Origin: Phlebopus portentosus
Taxonomy: Eukaryota; Basidiomycota; Agaricomycetes; Boletales; Boletinellaceae
Direction: 5' to 3'
Assembly (NCBI GenBank): GCA_037892935.1
Contig: JAYXKI010000014.1
Location: forward strand, 744,001-808,000
Length of the DNA stretch: 64,000 nucleotides
Below the pieces are notes generated by a model. It was given only the letters and a program-made list of their open reading frames with translations. It searched no databases and had not been told where the DNA came from. The translations under genes were made by a program, and so were the position numbers. Below are positions 45,293-57,982 of the stretch, piece after piece; position 1 is the first letter of the stretch; each line of letters opens with the position of its first letter.

Positions 45293-48200
45293 ATGCCTCC
45301 GCGACGACGGAGCAAGAAGAATCCGGAAGCTGACGCTGACAATGCGTCTGCCCGTTCAACGCCGCCTCCCACAGGTTCTTTTACTATCGGACCCTTACTT
45401 CAAGATATCGACCTTCAAGCGCTGTCGAATTTCTTCCCTGATGCGCATCTTGAGGCGCCCTCGGCTGTCCTAGTCGTACAGTGCTACAGACTCATCTTGA
45501 ATCAAGCGCAACAACTGGATGAAAAGGAGCGAATTATTGAGGCGCAGGAGGCCGAAGCGGAGAGGAAGGAGATAGAGCTTGATCAGGCGCTGCAGGATAG
45601 GGAAAACCTGCTTGTAGAGCTCGATGTCAATGTGAAGGATGTGCGAGACGAGCTTACCAAGGTAAAAGCGGAGAAAGAGGAAATAGGTCCGTAAATGTGA
45701 AATCTGGAGACACGTTGACGCTGACGGCTTATTTTGGCTTGCTGCGCATAGTGACTTCCCGTGATGCACTTAAGGCTGATCTCGAGAGGATCAGCTCATC
45801 ACGGTCATCTTCATCACATGAAGTGGCTGGCCTGAAAGGGAAAATCGAGGAAGTCGAAAAGGAGAAACGAAACTTGCTCGGCGTAGTCTCTCGACTTCAA
45901 GAGGATGTAGCGGAGCGGGATCAGGAGATAAATAACCTTCGCGAGAGTCTGAAGGTTACTCGAAAAGAGGCGCAGGAATTAGAATCCACATCACGAGATA
46001 TTCGAGCTTCTGAGAGATCGACAGCGGTAAGTAACATAAACTTTTGGTTTGATTATTGATTACGAATAAATTTCTAGTTTAAAGTCGAGACCTTGACTCA
46101 TCAATTGCAACTCGTCAAGGATGAAAACGAGCGCGCGAACGCCGAATTGACCAAGAAGACAGAGGAGTACTCGACCTACCGCCGCGACAAGCATACCGAA
46201 CTCGTGCAGCTGCAGGCTGAACTCGATGCCGTAAAGCAGTCTTACAATCAGACCTTGACCAACTTCCGTACACTTCAAACCTCCCATAACAAACAAAACC
46301 AGCAACTTTCTCAGTCCTTGCAGAAAGTTCAGGACCTCCAGAACCAGCTTGCGGACCAGGAAGCTAAATACTCCAGCGAAGCTGCCAACTTGCGCCGACT
46401 CATACAAATGCTAGAAGAGCGTGAGAACCAAACTAAGGAGCTGGTTGCTGGGATTGAGAAAGATTGGGAAGGTCTTGGTCAGAAGGCTGCGGAAAACGAA
46501 CAGAAACTCCATGAAGCTCTGGAGGCTGAGCAGCAGAGGACGAAGGAGCTTGAGGAAGAATTGGAAGAGTTGAGGAGTGTCTTGAACCGCATCAACTCGG
46601 GCGAGCTTCCTATTCCCTCGGCAGCGCAAGCTTCACCGAACGTATCTGCGGACAGCTTGTTCAACTTTAGCCCAAATATTTCAATGATCAACCGCATGCA
46701 GAAGAGCGGCAAGACGTTCACCGAGGTTTACGCTGAATATGTCAGAATGCAAGGCGAATTGGCCAAGAAACAGCGCGACATGGAAAATCTAGACCGTACG
46801 CTTGGTGGAGTTCTTGCCGAGCTTGAAGAAGCAGTATGTTTACTTCCGGTTTACATCACTTAGTCGTATTAATTTCAATCTAGACGCCCGCCCTCGCACG
46901 TCAGAAGCAAGAAATCGAGCGAGTTCAAGCAGAGTCGGATCAGCTCGCGACTCAGCTCTCTCGAGCACTTGCCGAACGTGACGCTTCCCTGGTAGAACTT
47001 CAAAACGCAAAGAAGGTCGAAGAGAACCTGAAGGGAGAGAACGCTCTAAAAAAATGGCAGCTTGATGATCTTGGCCTGCAAATCAAAGGTCTCCTCAAGG
47101 AACTGGGTCGATTACAGGATGCGACACTGCCTTCGGATGAAGACCTGCAGGTTATTCAACCAGCGTCGAACGTGGAAGAAGTCATTACGAATAACCTCGT
47201 CCTCTATAAGTCAATCCCAGAGCTACAGCAGAAGAATATGGCGCTGTTAGGTTTAATCCGGGAGATTTCGTCAAGAATGGAGAATGCCGAGCAGGAGTAC
47301 AAGGCGCGAATGGAGAACGAGCAGAATGAGGCTATTCGTGAGGCGCACGAGGCAATCATGACACTGCAGGCTCAACTTGAGAGTACCCAAGCCAGCCACC
47401 AGGCGACGATTCAGGCTTATATCAAAGAGAGGGACACGCTGAAGACTATGATTTCTCGTTATGAACGGGGCGGGGCACTTCCAGCTGCTACCCCTACCGA
47501 ACAAGCGGGTCCATCATCTCCACCGGTGAATGGATCTGTTCGCGAGCCAACTGAATTAGAGAAGGAGCTTGAAGAAGTCCGAACTAACTTCGAGGCATAC
47601 CGAAAAGAAATGGGCGTTGATACTGTCAAGCTTCGCGAAGAAGTTCTCCAATACCAGCGTGAATCCAGCCAACTGGGTGCGGCACTCGCAAAGGCTAACG
47701 CGAGGATTGAATTCCTCAATGGTGAGTTTATTCTCTTTGTGTCCTCAACGGGTCAAGCTCATCATTTGGGCTAGAGCGACATCGCATGGCTCAGGAACAG
47801 TACATCATGCACGAGCGAGAAGCTCAAAATCTGCAGAAACGGAACCAACAATTGCACGATCAATACACACGTCTGGATATCGCATGCAACCATGCTGCCG
47901 AGGAATTAGCCTCTGCTAATACTCAGATCGAGCGATTGCGGAACGAATGCTCCAATCTTCGTGCAGAAAAAAAGATCTGGGAGGTGCGTAGCCGTTAAGT
48001 TACTCGTCTTGTGATTCATATTAACTCGAGATGTAGAATGTGCAGACTCGACTAATTGATGAGAACAAGATTCTGTCTCTGGAGCGGTCTCGTATGGCGG
48101 ACTTGATTGCCAACGTGCAGAAAATGCACAATGACATTGACAAGGCGAACGGCAGCGATAGGCGAAGATTCGAGTCTCAAATCCATAATCTGGAGGGCCA

Positions 48201-51200
48201 AGCGTAAGTGTTCCCCATATCAAGTTTACTTTAGCGTAATAACATTCAATTTTTGATGCTTTAGTCAGGATCTTCGAACTCAGCTATCCCGCGAGCGCGA
48301 CACAGTCCGACAAATTTCATTGCAGAAGGATATCGAAGTTCAGGAACTGCGAACTAAGGTTGATCGCTCCGTAAGTTAGATACTTCTGAAAATGTCTCCT
48401 ACGTTATTGAATATTATGGCAGGTGGAGAACTTGTCAAAGGCCCGAGAATCTCTTGTGGAGGCTGATACAAGTCGGAAACACCTACAAGAACGAGTTGAT
48501 GAGCTTGTCAAGCAGGTGCAGATGAATGAAGAGAAGATTGCCGTTTACGAGCGACGTACTTCCTCGGTCACTGTCACGACTGGTGACGCTTCACGTCCGC
48601 CCGCCGGCGAAGACAGCTCGGAGCAAGAACTCAAGGTTGAAGTCGCCGAACTCCGGTAAGTTTGACCGCATTTTTGTATTAGTTGGTTATTGACTTTCTT
48701 GATACCACGTAGGGCCGCATTGAAGGCTGCCGAAGTTGATCTTGCCGCTGCCCGCAGTCATGTGCAGCAATTCCAGGAAATCAGCCAGGCCAGTGAAGCT
48801 GCTCTGCAATCACTGTCTGCCACGCATGACGAGTATAAGGCATCCACCGAAGCTCAGATCGCTAAAGTCGAGGTACGGGAGTTTATTCGTCCTCTGCATC
48901 ATATACTGATCTTCATCATATCTAGGCTGAACGGAAGGCACTTGAGGAGAAAATATCATCTCTGCAGGATGAGATCACTCGGCTTAACACGAAGAACGGC
49001 GAGCTCCAGCAAACGCTCGAAAAGGAGCGCGAGACATACACTCAGGACAAGAAGATGCTGGAGGACACGATTGTTGATATTACTAACGCTGAGATGACCT
49101 CGCGCACTGATCAAACATCTCGCGAGAATGAGATACGAGAGCAGATGGAGCGTGCCAAGGTGGGTCTATTATGATGTCAAGAGCATCAGTGAACTTACCT
49201 GCTGTATAAAGGCCGCTGAAGATAAATATTCTCGCGAAATCGTCGCTCATGCCGAGTCGATCAAGGTCGTGGACGCTTTCAAGAAGGAGCTCAGCGAGGC
49301 ACGGGCTTCGTTACGCGAGAAGACGGTTCAAGCCGAGACTGCTCAGGCGAACTTGACTGCATCGGAAGCTAGTTGGAACCAGCAGCGAGAAGTTCTTAAC
49401 AAGGAGATTGCAGATCTCACAGCTCGGTAAGCATAGCTGTTCTGCTCACTTCCTCACACATCCCCCCTAAGCAAGAATATAGTTGCAAAGACCTTGCGGC
49501 ACAAAATAGCCTGCTTCACCAGCACCTGGAGTCTGTCAGTTCACAGGCCTCTCGTATACGTCAAGCTGCGGATTCAAACATGACCGTACCAGAGTCGGGT
49601 GACGGTGATGATGTGGATGGCCGTGTGGTGGAGCTGCGTTCCGTGGTAGCCTATCTGCGCAAGGAGAAGGAAATCGTTGACCTTCAACTAGAGCTCTCCA
49701 AGCAGGAGAATGCACGACAAAAGGCACAGATCGACCATCTCAGCCAGGCTCTTGAGGAAACAAGGACGGCACTGTCAAATGTTCGTCCGCACCGTTCTGC
49801 TTATCCTTACAATGCATTCTAACTCTTTCAAAAGGAGCGTGAAGAAGCAGCGAAGGCTGTCAGTAATTCTGCTGAGCATGCCGAACTGTTGGACAGGATT
49901 AACCAACTCAACATTCTCCGTGAAAGCAATGCTACGCTTCGCGCAGAGAGTGAAGCGCAAGCTCGCAAAGCACGCCAGCTTGAGACGACACTCAATCACC
50001 TCCAATCAGAACTGAATCCGCTTAAAGAAGAAGCGAAGACGCTCCGTGCTGAGCTTGATGCCAAGAATGCTCAGATTCAACGGCTTGAAGACGAGAGCCG
50101 TCAATGGAAGGAACGGAATGCTCAGCTTCTTACGAAGGCAAGTTAACTGATCCGTATTTAAAGTATTTATACTTGAAAACTTATTGACAACGACTAGTAC
50201 GATCGTATTGACCCGAACGACGTCCAAGCTCTCAAGGACGAGATCGAAGACTTACAGATTGATCTCCGTAAGGCCGAGGAAGAGAAGGCGGCTTACACTG
50301 CCGAGAAGGATGCACAGACTAAACTTGTTTGTTTGGCACACTTTCGAAACCGACGCTTCTCTGACCAATTGACCTTACAGCTTGAGGATACGCAGGCTAC
50401 ACTCGCCGACTTCCGAACGAAATACTCGTCTCTAGGGCAAGAATCTCGCAACCGACTTGGGCAACTGAATCATCAGATTTCCAAGCTGAACGAGACTGTC
50501 GCTGAGCTTCGAAAGCAAGTCAAGGAGCTGTCCGATGAAAAGGAACGCCTCGCCAGTCAGGCCGTAGCGGCGACATCATCGGATTCAAATGCCGATGTGG
50601 AGTCGTTGAAGACTCAACTCGCGGCTGCAGTCCAGGAGAAAGAGACGTCGGCAAAGTTACTAGCTGACGAGACGAGCAAGGTGGCGAAGGCTGCCGCTGA
50701 TCACGAGGCTGCTTTGGTGAGTGTACTAAGTTTTGGAAGCTAGCAATATTTCCTAAGGTTTTGTTTAGTCTGCTCTCCGTGAGGAGAGGGACAAGAATGA
50801 GAAGCGCAAGATCGCTGATGCAGAGAAGCTTGCTACGTTGACGGAGAGACACAAGCAGGAGCAAGAGCAGGCCGTGACTGCCGCTACGGAAAAACTGCGG
50901 GCTGAACTGCAGAGTCCGGGTGCGGATGCAGCGGAGATCACCACTCGGCATGCCAGGGAACTCCGTGTGTTGGAAGCAAGGCTCACCGCTAAGCATGAGG
51001 AGGAGCTGAAGGCTGCAATTGAAAGGACGCGGAAGGAGGCTAAGGAAGAAGCTGCGAAGGCAGGCGCTGCTACTTCTTTAGGTACGACGCAGGACATGAT
51101 CTCGAAGGAGGAACACGAGCAGGCCCTTAAGGCAGCGACCGAACGCGGTAGGATGGAGTCTACGACAAAGCTGAAATTGAAGGATGGTATGCTCCAGAAA

Positions 51201-51845
51201 GCTCAGGCGAACGTGAAGCATCTCGAGGCACAAATCAAAGCATGGCGGGAAGCCGGTATCGTACCCACAAACGCTCCCACAATTCCTCCTGGTTCCGTTG
51301 CTACACCTATGAAAGCTACTGCGCCGGTTCCAGTAAAACCAGCTCCCACTGCCGCTTCATCAGCGGCAACCGGACACGCAACAGCCGCGACAGGACCCAC
51401 TGCGAAAACGACCCTAGGAACAGCAACCGCCCACGCTCCAACCGCGGGGCCTTCGACACCCACCTCAGCGACGCCTGCTGCTCTTCCCAAGAAGCCGATG
51501 CTCGGTGTTGCCACTGCTGCTACTGGAGATGCACATGCTCGAGGTGGTCGTGGTGGTGCTGCTGTACGTGGAATACGAGGTGCACGTGGAGTAGCAGCCC
51601 GTGGTGGCACAGTCCGCGGCGGAGCACCCGCTGCTATTGCTCAAGCCGCTGTTGCGAATGCTGCAGACGGCGGCGTTTCCATCATTGGTGCCGCTGCAAA
51701 ACGTGCTCGCGAGGAGACAACCGAAAACGCAGCCGAGTCGTTGGCTAAGCGCATTAAACCAGCAGAGACCACCGCCGCTGCAAAGCCGGTCGCGTTACGA
51801 CGGGATCGAATAGCCACCACCCCTAATCCTGTTCCCCCATCGTAG
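45293..51845 (+). CDS. Nucleoprotein TPR/MLP1-type nuclear-pore basket protein
   Basis: Very long coiled-coil protein (roughly 1,900 residues over about a dozen short introns) forming the filaments of the nuclear basket, with roles in mRNA quality control. It starts MPPRRRSKKNPEADADNASA, then LSNFFPDAHLEAPSAVLVVQ and almost unbroken heptad-rich sequence. The family signature MINRMQKSGKTFTEVYAEYV is present at about 46686-46745, and a TPR/MLP1 core follows in the 47-50 kb exons. The C-terminal tail after about 51260 leaves the coiled coil and becomes Ala/Pro/Thr-rich, then has RG repeats (ARGGRGGAAVRGIRGARG), then AAKRAREET and KRIKPAE, a likely nuclear localisation signal, stop at 51845. RG-rich tails can bind RNA; that role here is inference. 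No frame breaks were needed. Confidence 0.88.
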
Positions 51846-52010
51846 TATTTGTATTTCCACCCATCCTAGCACTTCAATCTGGCTATCTCATCGCTTGCAT
51901 GTATTCCTAGTTTTAGTTCATCTCTTCGCATTTTAAAATAGATGTGCATGATCGACGCGCTAACTGTATACGATCGACTGTAATTCCGTCAGGCACGTGC
52001 TCGAAACTTC

Positions 52011-55000
52011 ATGAGCGACCTCGATGACGATGAAAGACCGCGAAAATGCAGAAAAATTGAAGGCAACAAAGGTAGCATCTAATTCATTAAATATCAAAAA
52101 TTAGCAAGTGTTCAGTGAAACTACATGCAGATGATGTGCTCAGAGCAATTCTCCACGAAGAAATTGACCTTGAAATCGGCCTTCGTACTCAACTTACAGA
52201 AACAGTGGAGTCTCGGCTGACTTGGGCACTCGTCCTTCAAGATGTTCTCGAAAAGCAGGTCTTGAATCCCGAAGGACATTATATACAAGGTACTGTTGCT
52301 TTACAAAATTATATTCCCGACATTTCTGATGTCTAGTCTTAGACGGTCCGAACCAATTTGGAGACCTCGCCATGGCGATGTATAAGGCAGCCAACGCGTC
52401 TGCTGAGCTCTTCTTCCCAATAGAGCTTCCAACATGTTTTGGCATCACGGAAAATCCGACTCCTTCGGCAAAGACCAATGACACTAGCAGAAGTCCTCTG
52501 CAGGATTCGCAATCGTATCGTCCTCGACACGCGACACGTCCACAGGTTCAATTGCACCACGAGGACCGAGTGGTTAAAGAGCCCAATAGATATCTCTACT
52601 TGCGCGACATTACCTCAACACCGGTATTGATATACAAAATTGCGTGCCCAGACTGCCGTCGGTCAGATTTCCCGCGCCTGCAAGGTCTGCTGAATCATTG
52701 TCGTTTAAAGCACCATCGCGAGTTTGCCAGTCATGATGAGTGCGTTCAGGCATGCGCCTTCGTTGTACCAGAGGATGAGCAGGAGTTCGTCGTTGGGCAT
52801 GGTCTGGAGGTAACGGGAATGAGTGCGAGCTTACAAAGGCTATTCAAAATGGCGGTCGGAACGTACGATGGAATTGTTGCTGTGCCTGAGGCGGAAGAGG
52901 CTGATGAGCTTGCCGACCTTGTCAGACCTCGCTCTCAGACAAAGGAAGAGGAGGAAGAAGGATTGAAGGACCCTACGTTTGTCGCAAAGACTCTGGGTCA
53001 TCATAAAGATACACCAGCCTTGGCACCGTTCCTTGGTAGGGCACCGAAGAAGAGACAAATCCATGTCTATGACGATAACAGACCTCTCAATATAATCAGT
53101 GTCGACGATGACTCCCCAAGGCGCGCAACGAGACCACCTTGGGGTGCAAGCTCAGCCAGTACTGAAGGAATGGAAGAGGCGACACCGTCTGAAGATGAGC
53201 TTGGAGATGCTTCAGACGGAATCGTAGCTTCCAAGGGACCTTTGAAGGCTTACGATGGCAGCAGATTCCACATCCCGCTGAGACTGATAGTTAATGACTA
53301 CAGCCTCAGGTTACCAGAAGGTTTGTACGTGAACGATTCTAGCGTGCAGTTTTTTACCAGCATACTATCACAGATGCTCAAGAATCGGGACGGGCGACGC
53401 ATAAATGGCTGGTCTCGGTTACAACAGCATCTTACGTAGGCTCCAGTACTTTGAAACACTTGATGATATATTCAACTTCATTGTACCTTAGAGTCTACAC
53501 ATAAGCACGATACTCTCCAGGATGTCCGTGGATTGCGCAACAGATTCTCCTGTACTTGGGATGCCTTCGTCTGTTTCAGAGCCTCCGTTCGCTGTGAAGG
53601 GGACCGCAAATAAGTCGTTCCTCGCACAGATACTTTTGGAATGGGTTGGGACTCGGAATAAGCCCACACAGATTGAGCATTGGGTCCAGGCAAGTATCAT
53701 TCATATGAATTGTCGGTGATGAATTTGACTTTAAGTGTTCAGCTGCATGAGGGCAAGTCGACACGGCCAGTCAAAGGGGAGGAACAAGTCCTCGATGTGG
53801 AACTAGATCGACACACTGAGATCATTCCCCGGAAACATGATAGTTGGAAGATGGATTGGTCTGTCAAGGTCGATCAACCTCCGAAGGCTATCGATGAAGA
53901 TCAAGGCTTGACTGAAAAGCCGGATGGCACTGAGCCAGGTCAGATATACGGTCCTGTTTTTAAGACCAACTGTGACTCAAACAATTTTTGATGGGTATCA
54001 GATTGGTCATTGCGTTTGCGAAAGATTGCTCAACGCTTTCCTTCGACGGCTCAAGGTTTGCAAGTTTTAAGCTTTCATTTCTATCGGTTGATGCATTTTC
54101 CTTCTGATTAGACGTCGGTCTTCGTAAATTACCGCAGGTTTCATACTTCCTTCCTCTCACACCTCAGCACTTTCTAAGTTTGGTTGAGGGAAGACGTAAA
54201 GCTATTGAGGTTCGTGATGGCGTCACATAGGTTACTTGGGGAACTTATGTACATATTTGTTTGCCAGTGGGGACGTGCAAGGGCCATATGGGAAGCCTTT
54301 GCTTCTTCTGCCCAAGATAAAAATAAGGATGGTTCCATCATGAAGATTTCCGGGCCAATAGACGTGTATCGATGGATGAAGGCAGAGGGACTATGCCTTG
54401 GCATCGGGGCCTCTCAGTCCGGTCTATCGTCGCAGCTTCATAGGTCGGTACAAGACTTATTCTGCTCGGTTTGTGGTCATCGGGTATCCGCGCATCGGAA
54501 AGGAAAAGTTTTGCGTGCGAAGGATGGTGAGGAAGGAGGTTCAGGGCGAGTTTGCGAACCTTTATCGTGTGCAGGAAGAATGCCTATCGTGGACACGCAG
54601 GACTTCCTCGGAAATCAGGCCGAGACCGTGAGACGTCGTTGTGCGACGAAACCTCTAATTGGAGATGATCCCGTTCATCTACTTGGGAAAGTCGACCCCA
54701 CCTTACTGTTCGGTGTGCGGAAAATCGTCTCTACGCTGAGCCTCCCTTGCTTTCCGGCCTTCCACGATCCGATTTTGTCTGGCTCTACACCGCCGAAGGG
54801 AAACTGCGCAGCAGAACTCGTACCGTACGGTATTTTGACGACATCACTGCGTGCTCTTATACAATCCCTGGTCTGGAGTGGTCTACAGTCGATGGAACTG
54901 AGGTCTGAAAGTTCGGCGCGGGCAAATATCACAGGCTTGAGCGGGTCACACGCATCAAAGAGGCGTCTTCTAGTTCCAGCACATGTTGTTCGTGGGGTAT

Positions 55001-55197
55001 TGGAAGGAGCACGAAAGAAAGGTCAGCGGGACCTTCACCGAGCACTATTCTTAACCATGGCACGGCTTGGCGTCGCTGTGCGCGATACCGAGCCCCCAAA
55101 AGATTATCAAGATGCCTTGGTCCTGACATCCAAAGAGCCGATGCTTGACTCCGATCATGAAGAGATCACCGTCCGAGATCAAATGAATATCCGGTGA
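52011..55197 (+). CDS. AHC1-type zinc finger plus YEATS domain protein
   Basis: Chromatin-type protein. The likely start MSDLDDDERPRKCRKIEGNK (52011) does not splice in frame to KLHADDVLRAILHEEIDLEI, so the 5' end is uncertain. Then DGPNQFGDLAMAMYKAANAS, and the zinc finger YLYLRDIT, IACPDCRRSDFPRLQGLLNH, CRLKHHREFASHDECVQAC, typical of the AHC1 C2H2 finger of fungal acetyltransferase complexes. The YEATS domain follows in pieces: FHIPLRLIVNDYSLRLPE, ESGRATHKWLVSVTTASYVG, EPPFAVKGTANKSFLAQILL, EWVGTRNKPTQIEHWVQ. A GC-AG intron (53690-53742) joins to LHEGKSTRPVKGEEQVLDVE. The rest is RLRKIAQRFPSTAQ, DVGLRKLPQVSYFLPLTPQH, FLSLVEGRRKAIE, WGRARAIWEAF, and a CxxC-H element FCSVCGHRVSAH. The stop is at 55197. 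An acyl-lysine reader role is inferred; pocket residues diverge. Confidence 0.75.
53690..53742 (+). other. GC-AG intron in the YEATS gene
   Basis: The exon end CAG is followed by GCAAGT and the intron ends TTCAG. Splicing here gives IEHWVQ directly followed by LHEGK and LDVELDRHTE, as expected for the family. No GT donor nearby gives the same join. Confidence 0.65.
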
Positions 55198-55635
55198 AGA
55201 AACGCAATTCTGTGTAAATTGGTAAAGATGGAAGCATATGGCCACTTGACGACGAACGCTTGGAAACTGTGAGGAACACCTTCCTAACGCGGAAGGGGAG
55301 TTTTCATGTCTGCGGAGAATGACCTAATAATCGTATGTGAATGAGCGCGGGCTGGAAAATCCAACAGAAGCATCAACCGAGCTTATATCGTGCTAGAAAT
55401 GAAAGGTTTTGGTACCTTGCCATATGGCCAGTGTTCTCGTGCCGGGTCCTATAGGCCTCCGTTGCTCTCGTGTCCGTCCTCCATTCAATGTACCACTCTT
55501 TTCATTCTTTACCTTCCTGTCCACTAGCTCTTCTTTCTTCCCCCTCTCAACCTTCCTTTATCAGCTTAAAAATCGCTTTACCTGGCCTCTTCGGATCGAA
55601 CCAGTCGCAGGGACGGCGTTGATTCAAGTTGGAAA
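55198..55635. other. Intergenic region between the YEATS and DUF6534 genes
   Basis: 438 bp with a pyrimidine-rich stretch (55490-55560) before the next ATG. No gene was seen. Confidence 0.45.
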
Positions 55636-57545
55636 ATGTTTGACGATACTCTCGGCGCGGCCTTCATTGGTTTTGCGGTGGCAACTGTGTATGGCTTGAT
55701 GTTCTCTTCCTCAGAGCAAACAGAACTCATTCTGTACTAGCTTTTATGGCATTCTGATGGTTCAGATGTACTCGTATTTTCAGCGATACACCCTGGATCG
55801 ACCATTGTACAAACTACTGGTGCGTTATCGGTTGTGCTTGATGATTGTCCAAGACACTTAATTCTCAATCAGGTCGCTGTCGTATGGTCAGTGATTCTTC
55901 TGTCTTAATACAGCTTCCTCCATCCTCAAGTTGGGCTCTATTCAGGTTATTGGAGACTGTACACTCAGTCTTCTCAGGACATGCTGTCTATCATTATGCG
56001 ATCAGGTCAGTTCATTTCAGAGTTCACAGTTGTCTATTCTGGATTTGGTTCTCCAGTTCATTCGGCAACCCTATTGCATTACTTATTCCGACGTGGTCAG
56101 TTATAGTGAGTTTCGATGCATTCTGATAATGCTACTTGTAGGTCTCTGACTGTCACGCAGGCACAAATTCTTGTTGGAGTGGGTTTATCGCATTGGCATG
56201 CCGGTACTCATTCCCATTCTGATATCATTTTCGTGCAGGCCTGTATCTCGGTGCTAGTGAAATGGTGTGTGATATATATGAATGAAGGACAGCTTGCTAA
56301 CATCAGCTAAAGTGCGTTCACAATGAGAGTATGGAGATGTCAGTCCTGTTTCCATTACAGGTATTTGCCTAAGCTACATGCTGAATATCTTACAGTCAGC
56401 GGCAACAATGTAGTGCTTACCGGGGGTATTGTGAGTTATATACATCTGGCCTGTTGTCTGTATCTCTAAAGCACTCGTAGCTGGCTTTGAGTTTTTCCGT
56501 TCTCGGTGCGCGAATTCCTTTGACTTACTCCTGATTTGTTCTCATGTTGTTTGCAGTGATGTCGGTCATCCTGACTATTCAGGCCTTCCAACTTGAAACC
56601 TTTGCTGAGCAGCCGAAAATAAAATGGCTGACGACTGCTGTGCTGGCGACGAGCGTATTCACAGATCTTGTGATAGCCGCATCGCTCACTTATTTCCTGC
56701 ACCACCTGCGGAATGCTTTCTCGGCGAACACGCTCATCAATGGTCTGATTGCGTATTCGCTCGAAACGGGTGCAATCACAAGGTGAGGCACTTGGTGCCA
56801 ATGATTCCGAGGACTATCTTTACGATTGGACTGTAGTGTGTGTGGAATCGCGACAGTCGTCTCCGTACGTTCTCTCACTTGTATTGACAAGGCATACACA
56901 ATGATTGACCTGGATGAAAGTTCGACATCCTACCCACGACCTTCGTATACTTATCGTTCTTCTTCATCCTATCTAAACGTACGTTTTCCATTCCGCGAAT
57001 ATATCCCGATTTAACTATGCGTACTGATCCGCGATCCAACCCCCAGTCTACAGCAATTCACTACTTGCGACTCTGAATACAAGACGCGTTGTGCGCGGAA
57101 GAGGGACGGATCGTACTCCTGGAACGAATGGAGAATTTACCATCATTCACTCAGCTGGACCAGTGCAGACGACACATAGTATTTTTGGCCAAGTAGACTG
57201 GTCCAAGGTGAACGCGTGTTCATAATGATCGTATTGATCGACCTGACTCGCTTGGTTGTAATCCCCCAGCAACCGGCTGATATTGAAGTGAACGTTCTGA
57301 AAGAGGTCGTTTCTGATGTGAGTATCGGGTTACGCTGAACCTTAAATATTGTCGGAAAATCTGACGCGGCCTTTGCTCGTCTTCTGTAGGAACATCGGGG
57401 CAAGTCGGTCGAAGATAGTCCAGACTCAAGCTACTCGTACAATCGTTTTGCGACTGAGCGACACGTCTACGGGAGAACAATAGAATATTCAAGCGTAGCT
57501 GACCGATATGGTGTACGCGCCCCAGAACGTGCCGCGCGGTTTTAG
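55636..57545 (+). CDS. DUF6534-type multi-pass membrane protein
   Basis: Multi-exon integral membrane protein of a family abundant in Agaricomycetes and of unknown function. The start MFDDTLGAAFIGFAVAT is spliced to VFYGILMVQMYSYFQRYTLD and RPLYKLL. Then VAVVWLLETVHSVFSGHAVY, HYAI, FGNPIALLIPTWSVI and AQILVG. The best conserved stretch is SVILTIQAFQLETFAEQPKI, KWLTTAVLATSVFTDLVIAA, SLTYFLHHLRNAFSAN and TLINGLIAYSLETGAIT. The hallmark NSLLATLNTRR ends the membrane part, followed by a cytosolic tail (RGTDRTPGTNGEFTI, QPADIEVNVLKEVVSDEHRG, SSYSYNRFATERHVYGRTIE), stop at 57543-57545. About seven membrane helices are expected. Some small middle exons (56100-56460) are not firmly placed. Confidence 0.75.
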
Positions 57546-57982
57546 GCTGAAAGGGTCATGTCCTCCAAGCCCGGAAGTGATTTCCCCTGTCTTCTCCGTT
57601 TGCTTTGATTTCGCGTGGATCCAAGCAACATATTGTTATTACTGACATGATCTACCTTCGTTCTTGACTTCCCTGCCATTCGTCGTTTGTTTTACAATTC
57701 GGTCCAGAGTAGGACTCTACCTTTCTCCGAGGCTGTGCCTATAATTGGTGTACAATAACCCTCACATTCGTTGCTTGCTGTGAAATAGAGTGTAATCATA
57801 TCTAACTTTTTGTGCACAAGCAGCGTACGTAAAAATTAATTAAAATTCCATTACGTTACGCGTACGTTACGTTACGTTGAATCAAAACGCACGTGACTAT
57901 ATTCTGTGTTACGTCACGCGAACCACACAACCGCGCTTCATGACTTTCCTTCCCGACACCTTCACGTTGTATCGACGCCGCG
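57546..57982. promoter_or_regulatory. FEN1 promoter region with MCB and CACGTG boxes
   Basis: 437 bp ahead of the FEN1 ATG. ACGCGT (MCB core) is at 57858-57863, inside a run of TTACG/TACGTT repeats (57851-57878). CACGTG is at 57890-57895, and a second CACGCGAA-type site is near 57915. In yeasts, MBF acts through ACGCGT to switch on replication genes at G1/S. Confidence 0.55.

Noticed and set aside
51203..51748. Long minus- and plus-strand frames over the TPR tail
   Set aside because: They arise from the Ala/Thr/Gly-rich repetitive codons of the TPR gene and have cysteine/serine-run composition typical of shadow frames.
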